From assembly GCA_963840725.1 (NCBI GenBank), contig CAWIZY010000009.1:496001-560000 (forward strand): DNA of 64,000 bases. The letters run 5' to 3'. Both the position numbers and the translations under genes were made by a program. The notes under the pieces were generated by a model that saw only the letters and a list, made by a program, of their open reading frames with translations, searched no databases and had not been told where the DNA came from. Source of the stretch: CAVWDU01 sp963840725. GTDB taxonomy: Bacteria > Pseudomonadota > Gammaproteobacteria > Pseudomonadales > Halieaceae. How positions within the stretch are numbered: the stretch's first letter is position 1; the number at the start of each line of letters is the position of its first letter. Positions 45,141-54,626 of the stretch are shown in pieces.

Positions 45141-46409
45141 TGCTCGACACCCTTTGGGCTTTGCTGCTTCATAAAACCAAACAGGTAGCCGGCGGCCCGG
45201 CGCATCTGGATTTCGTCAGCGCCTTCGGTGATGCGGTAGCGGCGGTGATGCCGATAGATATGTTCGAAGGGTTATAGCGGGAGTAGCCCATGCCACCATG
45301 TACCTGCATGGCAAAATCTGCCGCTTCGCAGCACAGCCGGTTAGCCTGGTAGTTGCACATGGAGACTTTGTCCGAGACCGAGAAGGCCCCGTCGCGGTCC
45401 ATCAGCCAGGCTGTCTTGTGCACTAGTGCCCGCAGCATTTCGCAGCGGGCATTCAGGTCCACCAGTGGAAACTGAATGCCCTGGTTGGTGGATAGTGGTT
45501 TGCCGAAGGGTTTGCGCTCGTTGGCATGGGCGACTGATCGTTAACACAATACTGGGCTGCACCCAGGCTGGAGGCTGCCTGGCGAATGCGGTTTTCATTG
45601 AAAAAGTGCTGAATCACCCTCAGCCCCTTGCCCTCACCGCCAAAGATGGCGCTGTCGGGTACCCGTACATCGCGTAAAGCGAGACCCGGGCGTGATCCGA
45701 GGGCATATTGAAGGTCCAGAGATACTCCTCAACCTTCAGCCCTGGCGTATCCATGGGTACCAGGAAGGCGGTAAGCCCATGCCCGTCACCGGGCTCGCCT
45801 GAGGTGCGCGCCATGACCATGTCAGCTGTGGGCGATATGGACCCCGGTATTCCAGGTTTTCTCGCCAGTTGATGACCCACTCATCGCCGTCGCGTACCGC
45901 GTTGGTTTCCATGTAGGTGGCATCGGAGCCGTGCGCCGGCTCAGTGATACCAAACGGCAAAGCCCTTGCGCGCTGTTTGCAGCCCCTCCAGCCATTCGGC
46001 GCTGTTGCGCTTCGCTGCCGTACTCCAGCATCAGCAGCAGGCCGAGATTGTTGCCGACCACCGAGTGTTCGTTCTGCAGATCGTTATGCAGACCCAGCCC
46101 CTTGGCCGCCAGGTGCTCTCGGATTATCGCCATGCCCAGGTTGCTGCCATCGCGACCGCCGTACTCGGCGGGAAAAGGGTAGCTATAGATGCTGGCTTCG
46201 ATCGCCAGGTTTTTGGCCTCGTGCAGCAGGGCCTCCCAGTCTTCGTTGGGCAGGCCGTCACGGTCCCAGTCGGTACGGGCATCCTCCCGGCGATGATCGA
46301 AAAATCGCACGTTGTCATCAGCCTGTTCCAAGGGTGTAATACGGTCCTCGATGAACTGGTCTACCTCCGTGATAAAGGCGGCTACGTCGCTGGGTATATC
46401 AAAATCCAT
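45137..46409 (-). pseudogene. Acyl-CoA dehydrogenase (ACAD11/LvaC-like), frameshifted
   Basis: Fragments assemble to a normal-length (about 420 residues) acyl-CoA dehydrogenase. The intact 5' piece begins MDFDIPSDVAAFITEVDQFI (ATG 46409) and continues to LLMLEYGSEAQ; then FGITEPAHGSDATYMETNAV, TGEKTWNTGVHIAHS, MVMARTSGEPGDGHGLTAFL, then the 3' region with NARCEMLRALVHKTAWL, the FAMQVHGGMGYSRY motif and a YRITEGADEIQMRRAAGYLFG tail. At least six frame changes occur over 1270 bp, two nearly compensating each other around 46.0 and 45.87 kb. The stop overlaps the APH gene start (ATGA), so the organisation of the operon is preserved. Confidence 0.8.
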
Positions 46410-46811
46410 ATTTGTTTGTCCTGGTGCTGAGTCTGGAGACTGTTGCTGAGGCTGCTACTCTCAGAGATTAGGGTGATCACGGCCGGCCAGGGTATGGCAT
46501 TATAGAGGTCGCTGGCCCTCTGCGGCTATGCTGGTCCCGAATGACTTGTTTGCACTGACGGGCTATCCTGTTTGCGAGACCGAGTGCGAGTCTTTACCAG
46601 GCAGGCTGCTTGCGGGCAAAATATGCCGCCTTGTGAACGCCTCGCAAACGGATAGCACCGGGCTGGCTTGTGAATGCAGGCGAGCGCAAAGCGGTAGAGG
46701 CGCCCCAGGGCAAACGACGCGGCTGAATCAGTACAACCCCGCTGGTTTGGCGGGGCAGGGCGGGATAACAATGAACACCAATTGCGGTAGCCGGCACATT
46801 AGATACTCAAC
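46410..46811. other. Intergenic 402 bp between degenerate genes
   Basis: Between two divergent degenerate genes. I see no gene with family similarity. A GC-poor/GC-rich alternation and short open frames on both strands occur, but no repeat or RNA is convincing. It probably contains the two genes' promoters. Confidence 0.4.
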
Positions 46812-47502
46812 ATGCTGATATCTCTGCATATGCCCAAGACCGCGGGCTCGAGTTTTCTTGCTGGCCTGCAGCAACACTATCGCGAGCGCGCTTGATACCG
46901 ATTACGGTGACCGGCCCATTAATCACAATGCCGACACTCCGCAATACCCACGCCATCGTCGCCGCTTTGCGGCATGGGTTGCGACCGGGCAAGTTCGGCG
47001 AAGTAGCCTGTATCCACGGACATTTCATGCCAGTGAAATACCGACTACTGGGATGGCGAGTGCCACTGCAATTTGTCACCTGGTTGCGCGAGCCGGTGGA
47101 GCGACTGGGCTCGCATTATCATTATTGGAAGCGCCACTATAATCCCGAGAATGCGGGGATTTTGCACCGCCGCGTCGTAGAGGAGCAGTGGTCACTGGAG
47201 CGGTTTTGTCTGGGCCCGGAGCTGCAGAACACTTATTGCAAATTTTTGTGGGGCATGCCGCTGGAGCGATTTGCGTTTGTGGGCATTACCGAATTCTACG
47301 AGGAGGATCTGGCCTATTTTTCCCAGAACATACTCGGGTGTTTCTCTCCGCCGCCGGCGCGACAACGTCAACACTGAATCCGGGTCGTCCAGCTACATCG
47401 AAGGACCAGGCTTTGCGCGGTGAGATCGAAGCGCATCATGCTGGGGATATGGCGCTGTATCGCAGTGCTTTGGCGCAGCGAGAATTGCGGCCAGATGAAT
47501 GA
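46812..47502 (+). pseudogene. Sulfotransferase-family gene, frameshifted
   Basis: Starts at ATG 46812 with MLISLHMPKTAGSSFLAGLQQHY (the 5' PAPS-binding loop: PKTAGSSF) but stops after 28 codons; the reading then continues in another frame as LDTDYGDRPINHN, then in a third from about 46985 with ACIHGHFMPVKYRLLGWRVPLQFVTWLREPVERLGSHYHYWKRHY (the 3' PAPS-binding R-x-P-x-x-R-x-x-S-x-Y-like motif) to YFSQNILGCFS, and finishes in yet another frame to 47502. At least three indels. A normal length would be about 230-240 residues. Its surroundings and degenerate state resemble the acyl-CoA cluster just before it. Confidence 0.75.
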
Positions 47503-47805
47503 CAAGTGCTTGTGGTCTCCTCTGAGCAGCCGACATTCTGGTGAACAGTCTCGAAACCGGGTTTGCGACCGGCGGGTGTTGACCACAATTACCAGCCTCG
47601 CAGGCTGCAAAGCGGCGCGGGTTCGGGTATAGTGCGCAGCCTGCGGTATCGGTGGCCAACAGTCCCCGGCCCCGTCCGTTTGTTCATTCGACCGACAATT
47701 CAGCTAACAAGCTATCTGGCCGTCACGCAATAATCACGCGATTATGCACAGAAAAACCACCCATACAATCACTTAAAGATACACAACAAAGCGACGAGAA
47801 ATTTG
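47503..47805. other. Intergenic 303 bp upstream of rhlE
   Basis: No gene is seen. The last 100 bp are A/T-rich (CAATAATCACGCGATTATGCAC, then ACACAACAAAGCGACGAG), as expected for a cold-inducible helicase promoter region with a long 5' UTR. I cannot define -35/-10 elements with confidence. Confidence 0.4.
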
Positions 47806-49110
47806 ATGACATTTGAACAGCTTGGCCTGTCCGACGCCCTGTTAAGGGCAATCCGGGAAAAGGGCTATAACGAGCCCACGCCCATTCAGGCGCAGGCGAT
47901 CCCCGCAGTGCTTAAAGGCAGCGATATTATGGCTGCCGCACAGACCGGTACGGGCAAAACTGCCGGCTTTACACTGCCGATTTTGCAACGACTGAGTGAA
48001 TCCGGCCCTCAGCACCCCCATCGCACCCGTGTGCTAATTGTGACACCGACTCGCGAACTGGCAGCTCAGGTTGCGGAGAGCGTTGAAACCTACGGCGCCC
48101 ACTTGCCATTCAAGTCGGCGGTAGTTTTTGGCGGGGTCAAGATCAACCCGCAGATCGCCCGTCTCAAACGCGGGGTAGATATTCTGGTGGCTACACCGGG
48201 TCGCCTGCTGGATTTGCACCAGCAAGGCGCGGTGAGTTTTCGGGAACTGGAAATTCTGGTGCTGGACGAAGCCGACCGTATGCTCGATATGGGCTTTATC
48301 CACGACATTCGCAGAATTCTGAAGCTACTCCCTGCGGAGCGGCAGAACCTGTTGTTTTCCGCTACTTTTCCTCCGGAAATCCGCGGTCTGGTCAATCAGA
48401 TTCTGACCCAACCGGTGACCATCGAGGTTGCGCCCCCGAACGCTACGGCAGACCGTGTCGAGCAATGGGTACACCCGGTCGACAAGTCAAAGAAGACGGG
48501 TGCGCTGCGGCAATTGGTGGAGGATCACGATTGGCAGCAGGTGCTGGTATTCACCCGCACTAAACACGGCGCCAACCGACTGGCCCAGAGCCTGGAAAAA
48601 GCCGGGATCAACGCCTCGGCGATTCACGGCAACAAAAGCCAGGGTGCCCGTACGCGAGCGTTGGCCGGCTTCAAGAGCAACGAAATACGTGTGCTGGTAG
48701 CAACCGATATTGCCGCCCGCGGGCTGGATATTGCCCAGTTACCCCAGGTCGTTAATTTCGACCTGCCCAACGTCGCGGAAGACTACGTGCACCGCATTGG
48801 CCGCACCGGGCGCGCCGGCGCTGCAGGGCGGGCCTACTCACTGGTCAGTGCAGACGAAATCAAGCAGCTCAATGGCATCCAGCAACTGATCCAGAAGCAT
48901 ATTGAACGAGAGTATGTCGATGGCTTCGAACCCGACCACGATTTGCCCAATAATGCGCCTCTGCGGCGTCCCGGTGAGCGCAGCAAGCCCCAGCGATCTT
49001 CTGGCAACGGCTCTGGCCGTCGCTCCGGCGCGCCCGGCCAGCAGCAGCGCCGTAGTCGCGGTCGTGGCAACAGCAGCGCCCGTCCAGCTGCCAGCAGTGG
49101 GAATCGATAG
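47806..49110 (+). CDS. rhlE: DEAD-box RNA helicase RhlE
   Basis: A 434-residue DEAD-box helicase. Motifs: Q motif MTFEQLGLSDALLRAIREKGYNEPTPIQ, Walker A AAQTGTGKT near 48, PTRELA near 85, DEAD (VLDEADRML) near 155, SAT near 188, then VFTRTKHGAN, DIAARGLDI and HRIGRTGR near 330. It ends in a basic Arg/Ser/Gly/Gln-rich tail with RRSGAPGQQQRRSRGRG that binds RNA. RhlE family features such as VPPNATADRV-like (VAPPNATADRVEQWV) are present. The ATG at 47806 has a weak leader; a TTG three bases earlier is also open. It acts in rRNA/ribosome maturation or mRNA decay. Confidence 0.94.
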   Translation: MTFEQLGLSDALLRAIREKGYNEPTPIQAQAIPAVLKGSDIMAAAQTGTGKTAGFTLPILQRLSESGPQHPHRTRVLIVTPTRELAAQVAESVETYGAHLPFKSAVVFGGVKINPQIARLKRGVDILVATPGRLLDLHQQGAVSFRELEILVLDEADRMLDMGFIHDIRRILKLLPAERQNLLFSATFPPEIRGLVNQILTQPVTIEVAPPNATADRVEQWVHPVDKSKKTGALRQLVEDHDWQQVLVFTRTKHGANRLAQSLEKAGINASAIHGNKSQGARTRALAGFKSNEIRVLVATDIAARGLDIAQLPQVVNFDLPNVAEDYVHRIGRTGRAGAAGRAYSLVSADEIKQLNGIQQLIQKHIEREYVDGFEPDHDLPNNAPLRRPGERSKPQRSSGNGSGRRSGAPGQQQRRSRGRGNSSARPAASSGNR

Positions 49111-49151
49111 GGACTTGAATCGACAGGGGCTTCGTTCACCCGGCGGCAAGC

Positions 49152-50195
49152 TCAAGGGTAGCTGCTGTCGCCCAGCACAATGGCATGTTCCAGATCAACC
49201 TGCACGGGCAATCGCTCGCCGAGGCCGATGACGGTTTCACCGGGTGCCTCGGCAATGACCGTCTGACCGTCTGGCAGTGTGAGCCGGTAGCGGCAATGGG
49301 CGCCGCAGAAACGTCGCTCAGCCACCGCCAGCGCCAGACTGCTGTGCGGGTCGTACCTGACGTGTTCCGGGCGCAGTAGCAGTCGCAACTGCCCTGATTC
49401 GGGCGGTGGCCTGCGCCATAGTCCCAGCCCGTTATCGAGATTGCCCCCGGCATCGATAGCAACTTCAAGCACCGCGCCCTGGCCGATAAATCTGGCCGCG
49501 AACTCGTTCGCGGGCTGTGCATAAAGCTGTGCGGGTGACGCGGTCTGAACGACGCGCCCGGCATTCATCAATGTGACCCGGTCAGCCATGGCGAAAGCCT
49601 CTTGCTGGTCGTGGGTTACCACTACTGCGGTCGTACCCTGGCGCAGCAACAGGCTGCGCACCTCCGCCGCCAGTTCTTCGCGTAATTCGCTGTCGAGGCT
49701 GGAGAACGGTTCGTCCAGCAACAGGATGTCCGGTCGCGGTGCCAGGGCTCTGGCCAGTGCAACGCGCTGTTGTTGCCCCCCGGACAGCTGGTGGGGCATG
49801 GCGTCGCCAAGATGTCCAAGACCCACCAGGGTCAGTAGTTCTGCTACCCGACCATCCCGTTCCCGACGGCCCATTCGTTGCAGCCCGAAGCCCACGTTGC
49901 GTTGTACGTTGAGATGGGGAAACAGGGCGAAATCCTGGAATACCATACCGACCCGCCGCTCTTCGGGTGTCAGGGCGTGGTCGCGGCTGCTGATCACCCG
50001 ATCGCCCAAAACAATGCGGCCATCGCTCACCGGTTCAAAACCGGCGATGGCGCGCAATAGTGTGGTTTTGCCACAGCCTGATGGCCCGAGCAGCGAACCG
50101 ATTTCCCCGGCGCGGATGTTCAGTGACACCTGCTCCACCGCCACGGTAGCCCCGTAGCACACACTGACAGTTTCGATATCAAGTGCTTTGGTCAT
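49152..50195 (-). CDS. fbpC: Ferric iron ABC transporter ATP-binding protein
   Basis: A 347-residue ATPase of the FbpC/PotA-CysA family. Walker A is GPSGCGKTTLLRAIAGFEP near residue 38, the ABC signature LSGGQQQRVALARALAP near 138, Walker B LLLDEPFSSLD, and the His switch VVVTHDQQEA. A C-terminal TOBE-like regulatory region (LLLRPEHVRYD) follows. It is the last gene of the fbpA-fbpB-fbpC operon, overlapping fbpB by 17 bases, and would energise Fe3+ import. Confidence 0.93.
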   Translation of the reverse strand: MTKALDIETVSVCYGATVAVEQVSLNIRAGEIGSLLGPSGCGKTTLLRAIAGFEPVSDGRIVLGDRVISSRDHALTPEERRVGMVFQDFALFPHLNVQRNVGFGLQRMGRRERDGRVAELLTLVGLGHLGDAMPHQLSGGQQQRVALARALAPRPDILLLDEPFSSLDSELREELAAEVRSLLLRQGTTAVVVTHDQQEAFAMADRVTLMNAGRVVQTASPAQLYAQPANEFAARFIGQGAVLEVAIDAGGNLDNGLGLWRRPPPESGQLRLLLRPEHVRYDPHSSLALAVAERRFCGAHCRYRLTLPDGQTVIAEAPGETVIGLGERLPVQVDLEHAIVLGDSSYP

Positions 50196-51849
50196 GAGCT
50201 CTCGCTTCGTTATTCAGCGCCCGCGTTAGCAGGATCACCGGTATCAGGCCAATCAGGACAATGGCCAGGGCGGGCGCGGCCGCGTCCGCCAAGCGCTCAT
50301 CCGAGGCCAGTTCATAAGTTCGCACTGCCAGGGTATTAAAATTGAAGGGTCGCAGAATCAGAGTGGCGGGGAGTTCCTTCAGCACGTCCACAAATACCAA
50401 CAGCAACGCGGTGACGAGACTGCTGCGCAATATCGGCATATGCACCCGCCCCAAAACGCGCAGCGGGGGCTCACCCAGAGAGCGGGCGGCATCGTCGATG
50501 CTGGGGCGAATCTTGGCCAGACCGGATTCGATGCTTTGCAGTGCCACAGACAGAAAACGCACGATATAGGCAAAGACAAGCGCCGCCACTGTGCCACTTA
50601 GCAGCAGGCCGGTGGACAACTGGAACTGCGCCTGCAGCCAGGCGTCCAGCTGGTTATCAAACCATGCGAAGGGGATCATGACTCCCACCGCAATCACAGT
50701 GCCCGGCACCGCGTAACCCGCGGCTGCGATGCGCACGGCAGAGGTCTCTACCGGGCCCGGGTGCAGGCGCTTGCCGTAGCCCAGTAACAGCGCTATCAGC
50801 AGACAGCAGATAGCGGCAGTGCCGGCGAGCAGGAAGCTATTGGCAGTAAGCTGCAAAAAAGCCGCATCCAGGCTATTGCGCCACCGAGTGCTGGCCCACA
50901 ACAGTAGCTGGCCGGCGGGCAACACGAAACCAAAAAACACGATAGCGCTCACCGCAGTCAGGGCCCCGGCTGCACCGTATCCTCGCAATAGCAGTCGACT
51001 GGGTGGGGACCGTAACTGGTTGTGATGAAAGCGCATATGGCTGCGGGACAAGCGCTCCAGAATGAACAGCGTAAACACAAACAACAACAAAAACGCCGCC
51101 AGCTGGGCCGCCGTTTGGAGCTCCCCCAGACCATACCAGGTGCGAAATATACCGGTGGTAAAGGTGCTCACCCCAAAATAGTCAACGGTGCCAAAGTCCG
51201 CCAGCGTCTCCATCAGGGCGAGACTGACCCCCGCGGCGATTGCCGGGCGGGCCACCGGCAGGGCGACACGCAGCAGCGTGCTCCAGGGACCTCGGCCCAG
51301 ACTGCGGCTGGCTTCCAGTACCGCGGTGGACTGCTCCATAAAGGCGACCCGGGTGAGCAGGTAGACATAGGGATACAGGACCAGCGATAACATGGCCACG
51401 GCACCGCCCAGCGAGCGAATCTCCGGAAAGTAATAGTCGCCATAGACCCAGTCGAAACGGCTGCGCAGGGCACTTTGTACCGGACCGGAGAAATCCAGCA
51501 GACCGGTATAGGTATAGGCAATGATATAAGCGGGCATGGCCATGGGCAGCAGCAGCGCCCAACTGAACCATTTCCTGCCCGGAAACTCGCACAGGGTGGT
51601 CAGCCAGGCTGCGCTGACACCCAGCAGGAAGGTGCCCGTGCCCACGCCGATCATCAGCCACAGTGAGTTGCCGATGTAGTCGCCCAGAACGGTACTGAAC
51701 AGGTGCTTCCAGACCGGGCTGTAATCACCGGCCAGGCTGGCGACGATCACCAGTACCGGGAGCGCCAGCACTGTAGCCACGACGATAAGGGTGAGCCGCC
51801 ATAGCCCGCTATCGGTAGTGCCGGAGCGTACCGTGTTTATCAGCGCCAA
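50179..51849 (-). CDS. fbpB: Ferric iron ABC transporter permease
   Basis: A 556-residue fused permease with two six-helix units, each with the EAA-like cytoplasmic loop: EASRSLGRGPWSTLLRVALP near residue 180 in the first, and DAARSLGEPPLRVLGRVHMPIL near 455 in the second. This duplicated architecture is typical of FbpB (Fe3+ uptake). It overlaps fbpA by 10 bases and fbpC by 17. Confidence 0.92.
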   Translation of the reverse strand: MALINTVRSGTTDSGLWRLTLIVVATVLALPVLVIVASLAGDYSPVWKHLFSTVLGDYIGNSLWLMIGVGTGTFLLGVSAAWLTTLCEFPGRKWFSWALLLPMAMPAYIIAYTYTGLLDFSGPVQSALRSRFDWVYGDYYFPEIRSLGGAVAMLSLVLYPYVYLLTRVAFMEQSTAVLEASRSLGRGPWSTLLRVALPVARPAIAAGVSLALMETLADFGTVDYFGVSTFTTGIFRTWYGLGELQTAAQLAAFLLLFVFTLFILERLSRSHMRFHHNQLRSPPSRLLLRGYGAAGALTAVSAIVFFGFVLPAGQLLLWASTRWRNSLDAAFLQLTANSFLLAGTAAICCLLIALLLGYGKRLHPGPVETSAVRIAAAGYAVPGTVIAVGVMIPFAWFDNQLDAWLQAQFQLSTGLLLSGTVAALVFAYIVRFLSVALQSIESGLAKIRPSIDDAARSLGEPPLRVLGRVHMPILRSSLVTALLLVFVDVLKELPATLILRPFNFNTLAVRTYELASDERLADAAAPALAIVLIGLIPVILLTRALNNEARAHDQST

Positions 51850-52877
51850 CCGGCCCTGTCCATGGCCATCACGGCCGCGGCGTTGCGACGGCCGAGTTCG
51901 GTAACGTCCAGAGGGTCGCGCTTGAAGGCTCCCCAGGATTTGAGCACGGGGCTGGGCTCAATACCGGGACGCACGGGGAACTCATTGTTGGTCTGGGCGT
52001 ACCAGCGCTGGCTCTCGTCACGGGCCATAAACTCGATCAGTGCAATGGCCTGCTCCGGGTGCTTGGCTGCGGCAGTGACGCCAGCGCCGCTGATATTGAT
52101 ATGGGTGCCACGGCCGGCCTGGTTGGGCCAGAATATCGCCACCTTTTTGGCCGCTGTCAGCTGGGCCGGGTCGCTGCTGTTGAGCATGGCACCGAAGTAG
52201 TAGCTGTTGACTACCGCCAGGTCGCACTGTCCGGCAGCCACCGCCTTGATCTGGTCCCGATCACCGCCCTGTGGCGGGCGCGCAAAGTTGGCCACGAAGC
52301 CCTTGAGCCACGCAGCGGTGCCTTTGTCGCCGTCCGCTGCCAGCAGGCTGGCGACCAGGGACTGGTTATAAATATTGCCCGAGGAGCGCACGCAAATACG
52401 CTGGCGCCATTTCGGGTCGGCCAGGTCTTCGTAGGTGCTGAGCTCAGCGAGCTTGACCCGGTCGGGCGCATAGACAATAGCCCGGGCCCGAACCGAGAGC
52501 CCGAACCAGTAACCCTTGGCGCTGCGCAGCTGGACCGGAATCGCGCTCTCCAGCGTCTCGGATTGCACTGCCCGCAGTACACCGGCCTCCTGCGCTCGAT
52601 AGAGCCGCCCGGCATCGGTGGTAATCAGCAGGTCGGCAGGCGAATTGCGGCCCTCGGTCTGCAAGCGGGTGAGCAGCGCATCATCTTTGCCGGTCACCAG
52701 GTTTACCGTGACGCCAGTCTCCTCAGTGAATTGGTCCAGCAGCGGTTTGATCAACGCCTCCTGGCGGGCCGAGTACACGTTCACGGTGCCGGTCTGGCTG
52801 AAGCAGCAAACAGAAAAGAGGCCTAACAGGGCGCATAGCAGCCGCACACGAATGCCGGTGGTGGGGGTTTTACTCAT
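51840..52877 (-). CDS. fbpA: Ferric iron ABC transporter substrate-binding protein
   Basis: A 345-residue periplasmic Fe3+-binding protein. I use the ATG at 52877, since a longer TTG start (52913) would run through a candidate Fur box. The signal peptide is RVRLLCALLGLFSVCCFS, then VNVYSARQEALIKPLLDQFTEETGV (FbpA/AfuA start), DLLITTDAGRLYRAQEAGVL, and DLAVVNSYYFGAML with the adjacent Tyr pair that binds iron. Together with fbpB and fbpC it forms a standard ferric iron importer. A Fur-like site lies just upstream (52903-52921). Confidence 0.93.
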   Translation of the reverse strand: MSKTPTTGIRVRLLCALLGLFSVCCFSQTGTVNVYSARQEALIKPLLDQFTEETGVTVNLVTGKDDALLTRLQTEGRNSPADLLITTDAGRLYRAQEAGVLRAVQSETLESAIPVQLRSAKGYWFGLSVRARAIVYAPDRVKLAELSTYEDLADPKWRQRICVRSSGNIYNQSLVASLLAADGDKGTAAWLKGFVANFARPPQGGDRDQIKAVAAGQCDLAVVNSYYFGAMLNSSDPAQLTAAKKVAIFWPNQAGRGTHINISGAGVTAAAKHPEQAIALIEFMARDESQRWYAQTNNEFPVRPGIEPSPVLKSWGAFKRDPLDVTELGRRNAAAVMAMDRAGWR

Positions 52878-52902
52878 CGATGGGTTCCGGGGGTGTCTAA
52901 TT

Positions 52903-52921
52903 GAGAACGCCAATTATTCTC
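52903..52921 (-). promoter_or_regulatory. Candidate Fur box before fbpABC
   Basis: GAGAACGCCAATTATTCTC is an inverted repeat (GAGAA...TTCTC) matching the 19-base Fur consensus GATAATGATAATCATTATC at 13 of 19 positions. It is 26 bases upstream of the fbpA start. Iron-dependent repression of the operon is an inference. Confidence 0.5.
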
Positions 52922-52980
52922 TTTTGTACTGTGAAAGCAAGCCCGTGGTTCACATCGGCCTTTTTCAGTGTTGACTGATC

Positions 52981-53009
52981 TGTGATTTGTGACGGCGAAT
53001 CCGTATAAT
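52981..53009 (+). promoter_or_regulatory. Sigma70-type promoter of gltX
   Basis: A perfect -10 TATAAT at 53004-53009 and a weak -35 TGTGAT at 52981-52986 with a 17-base spacer, 33 bases before the gltX ATG, followed by a GC-rich discriminator (CGCCGCTC). Confidence 0.5.
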
Positions 53010-53042
53010 CGCCGCTCACTTTTCAAGCCCGCGAAGCACACT

Positions 53043-54536
53043 ATGACTGTTCGTACCCGTGTTGCCCCGTCTCCCACCGGCGATCCCCATGTGGGGACGG
53101 CCTATGTCGCTCTGTTTAATTTGTGTTTTGCCCGGGCCCATGGGGGGCAGTTTGTGCTGCGCATCGAAGATACCGATCTATCGCGCAGCACCCTGGATTC
53201 GGAGCAGGCGATTCTCGATTCCTTGCGCTGGCTGGGGCTGGACTGGGACGAGGGCCCCGACGTGGGCGGCGAGTTTGGCCCCTATCGCCAGAGTGAACGC
53301 ATGGACCTGTACGCCGGTTACGCGCGTCAGTTAGTGGCCGATGGCCATGCCTTCGTTTGCTACCGCACCCCGGAAGAACTGGACGCCCTGCGAGAGGGCC
53401 GACGCACAGCGGGTCATGCCCATGCCCTGAAACCCTCCGACCTGATGTTGCCGCCCGAGGTTGTGGCTGAGCGGGAGGCCGCTGGTGCGCCCTATGTGAT
53501 CCGGATGATGGTGCCCGAGGAAGAGGGCGTCTGTGTGGTAAAGGACATGTTGCGTGGCACCATCGAACTGGATTGGACCATGGTCGATGCTCAGGTGCTG
53601 CTCAAGTCAGATGGTATGCCAACTTACCACCTGGCTAACGTCGTGGATGATCATCTTATGGAAATCACCCATGTGCTGCGAGGCGAGGAGTGGATCAACT
53701 CAGCACCCAAGCACAAACTGCTGTACCAGTATTTTGGCTGGGACATGCCCGAATTATGCCATCTGCCCCTGCTGCGCAACCCCGACAAGTCCAAGCTCAG
53801 CAAGCGCAAGAACCCGACCAGTATTCTGTACTATCAGCGCATGGGTTTTTTGCCCGAAGCGTTGCTCAACTACCTGGGCCGTATGGGTTGGTCCATGCCC
53901 GATGAGAGTGAAAAGTTTTCGCTGGCGCAAATGCTCGCAGAGTTCGACCTGCAGCGCGTCTCCCTGGGTGGCCCCATTTTCGACGTAGAGAAATTGAGCT
54001 GGTTGAATGGACTCTGGATTCGCGAAGACCTCAATGAGGCTCAGCTGGCGCAGCGTCTGGAGGACTGGGCCTACAACGAAAACAATTTGATGAAGGTGCT
54101 CCCCCACGCCCAGAAACGCATGGAAACCCTCAGCGACTTTGCGCCGCTGGCGGCTTTTCTGGTGTCGGGCACGCTGCCGATCAGTGAGGCAGATTTTGCG
54201 GATATCAAGGGGGATCGCGAGAGCGTGGTGCGCCACCTGCAATTTGCCCTGTGGCGCTTGGAAGCGCTGCGAGACTGGAACCGGGATGCCATCTGGCGAG
54301 AACTAAAAAGCGTCGCCGACGACGAAGGTGTTAAAATTCGTGACTATCTGGCGCCGTTTTTTATCGCGGTAACCGGCTCCGCCAACTCCATCTCCGTGGT
54401 GGACGCCATGGACCTGCTGGGCCCCGATATGACCCGGGCGCGAATCCGCCACGCGATCCAGGTGCTTGGTGGTGTATCCAAGAAGGCGATGAAGCGCCTG
54501 GAGAAAGAATACCAGCAGTTGTCCGGTGCCAGATAG
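53043..54536 (+). CDS. gltX: Glutamate--tRNA ligase
   Basis: A 497-residue class I aminoacyl-tRNA synthetase. The HIGH-type motif is in APSPTGDPHVGTAY near residue 10, the KMSKS-type loop is SKLSKRK near 255, and the C-terminal anticodon-binding domain ends with VLGGVSKKAMKRLEK. The start is ATG 53043 and the in-frame GTG at 52989 lies within the promoter. Discriminating GltX variants by sequence is not possible here. The GC-rich discriminator of its promoter suggests growth-rate control. Confidence 0.96.
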   Translation: MTVRTRVAPSPTGDPHVGTAYVALFNLCFARAHGGQFVLRIEDTDLSRSTLDSEQAILDSLRWLGLDWDEGPDVGGEFGPYRQSERMDLYAGYARQLVADGHAFVCYRTPEELDALREGRRTAGHAHALKPSDLMLPPEVVAEREAAGAPYVIRMMVPEEEGVCVVKDMLRGTIELDWTMVDAQVLLKSDGMPTYHLANVVDDHLMEITHVLRGEEWINSAPKHKLLYQYFGWDMPELCHLPLLRNPDKSKLSKRKNPTSILYYQRMGFLPEALLNYLGRMGWSMPDESEKFSLAQMLAEFDLQRVSLGGPIFDVEKLSWLNGLWIREDLNEAQLAQRLEDWAYNENNLMKVLPHAQKRMETLSDFAPLAAFLVSGTLPISEADFADIKGDRESVVRHLQFALWRLEALRDWNRDAIWRELKSVADDEGVKIRDYLAPFFIAVTGSANSISVVDAMDLLGPDMTRARIRHAIQVLGGVSKKAMKRLEKEYQQLSGAR

Positions 54537-54626
54537 CAGCGCGAACCCGGCCGGTATCTCCTGAGCTGACCGGGACCTGAATCCGGAACTGAACTTGGAA
54601 TCGAACTCTACTGGAGTAGAACCCTG

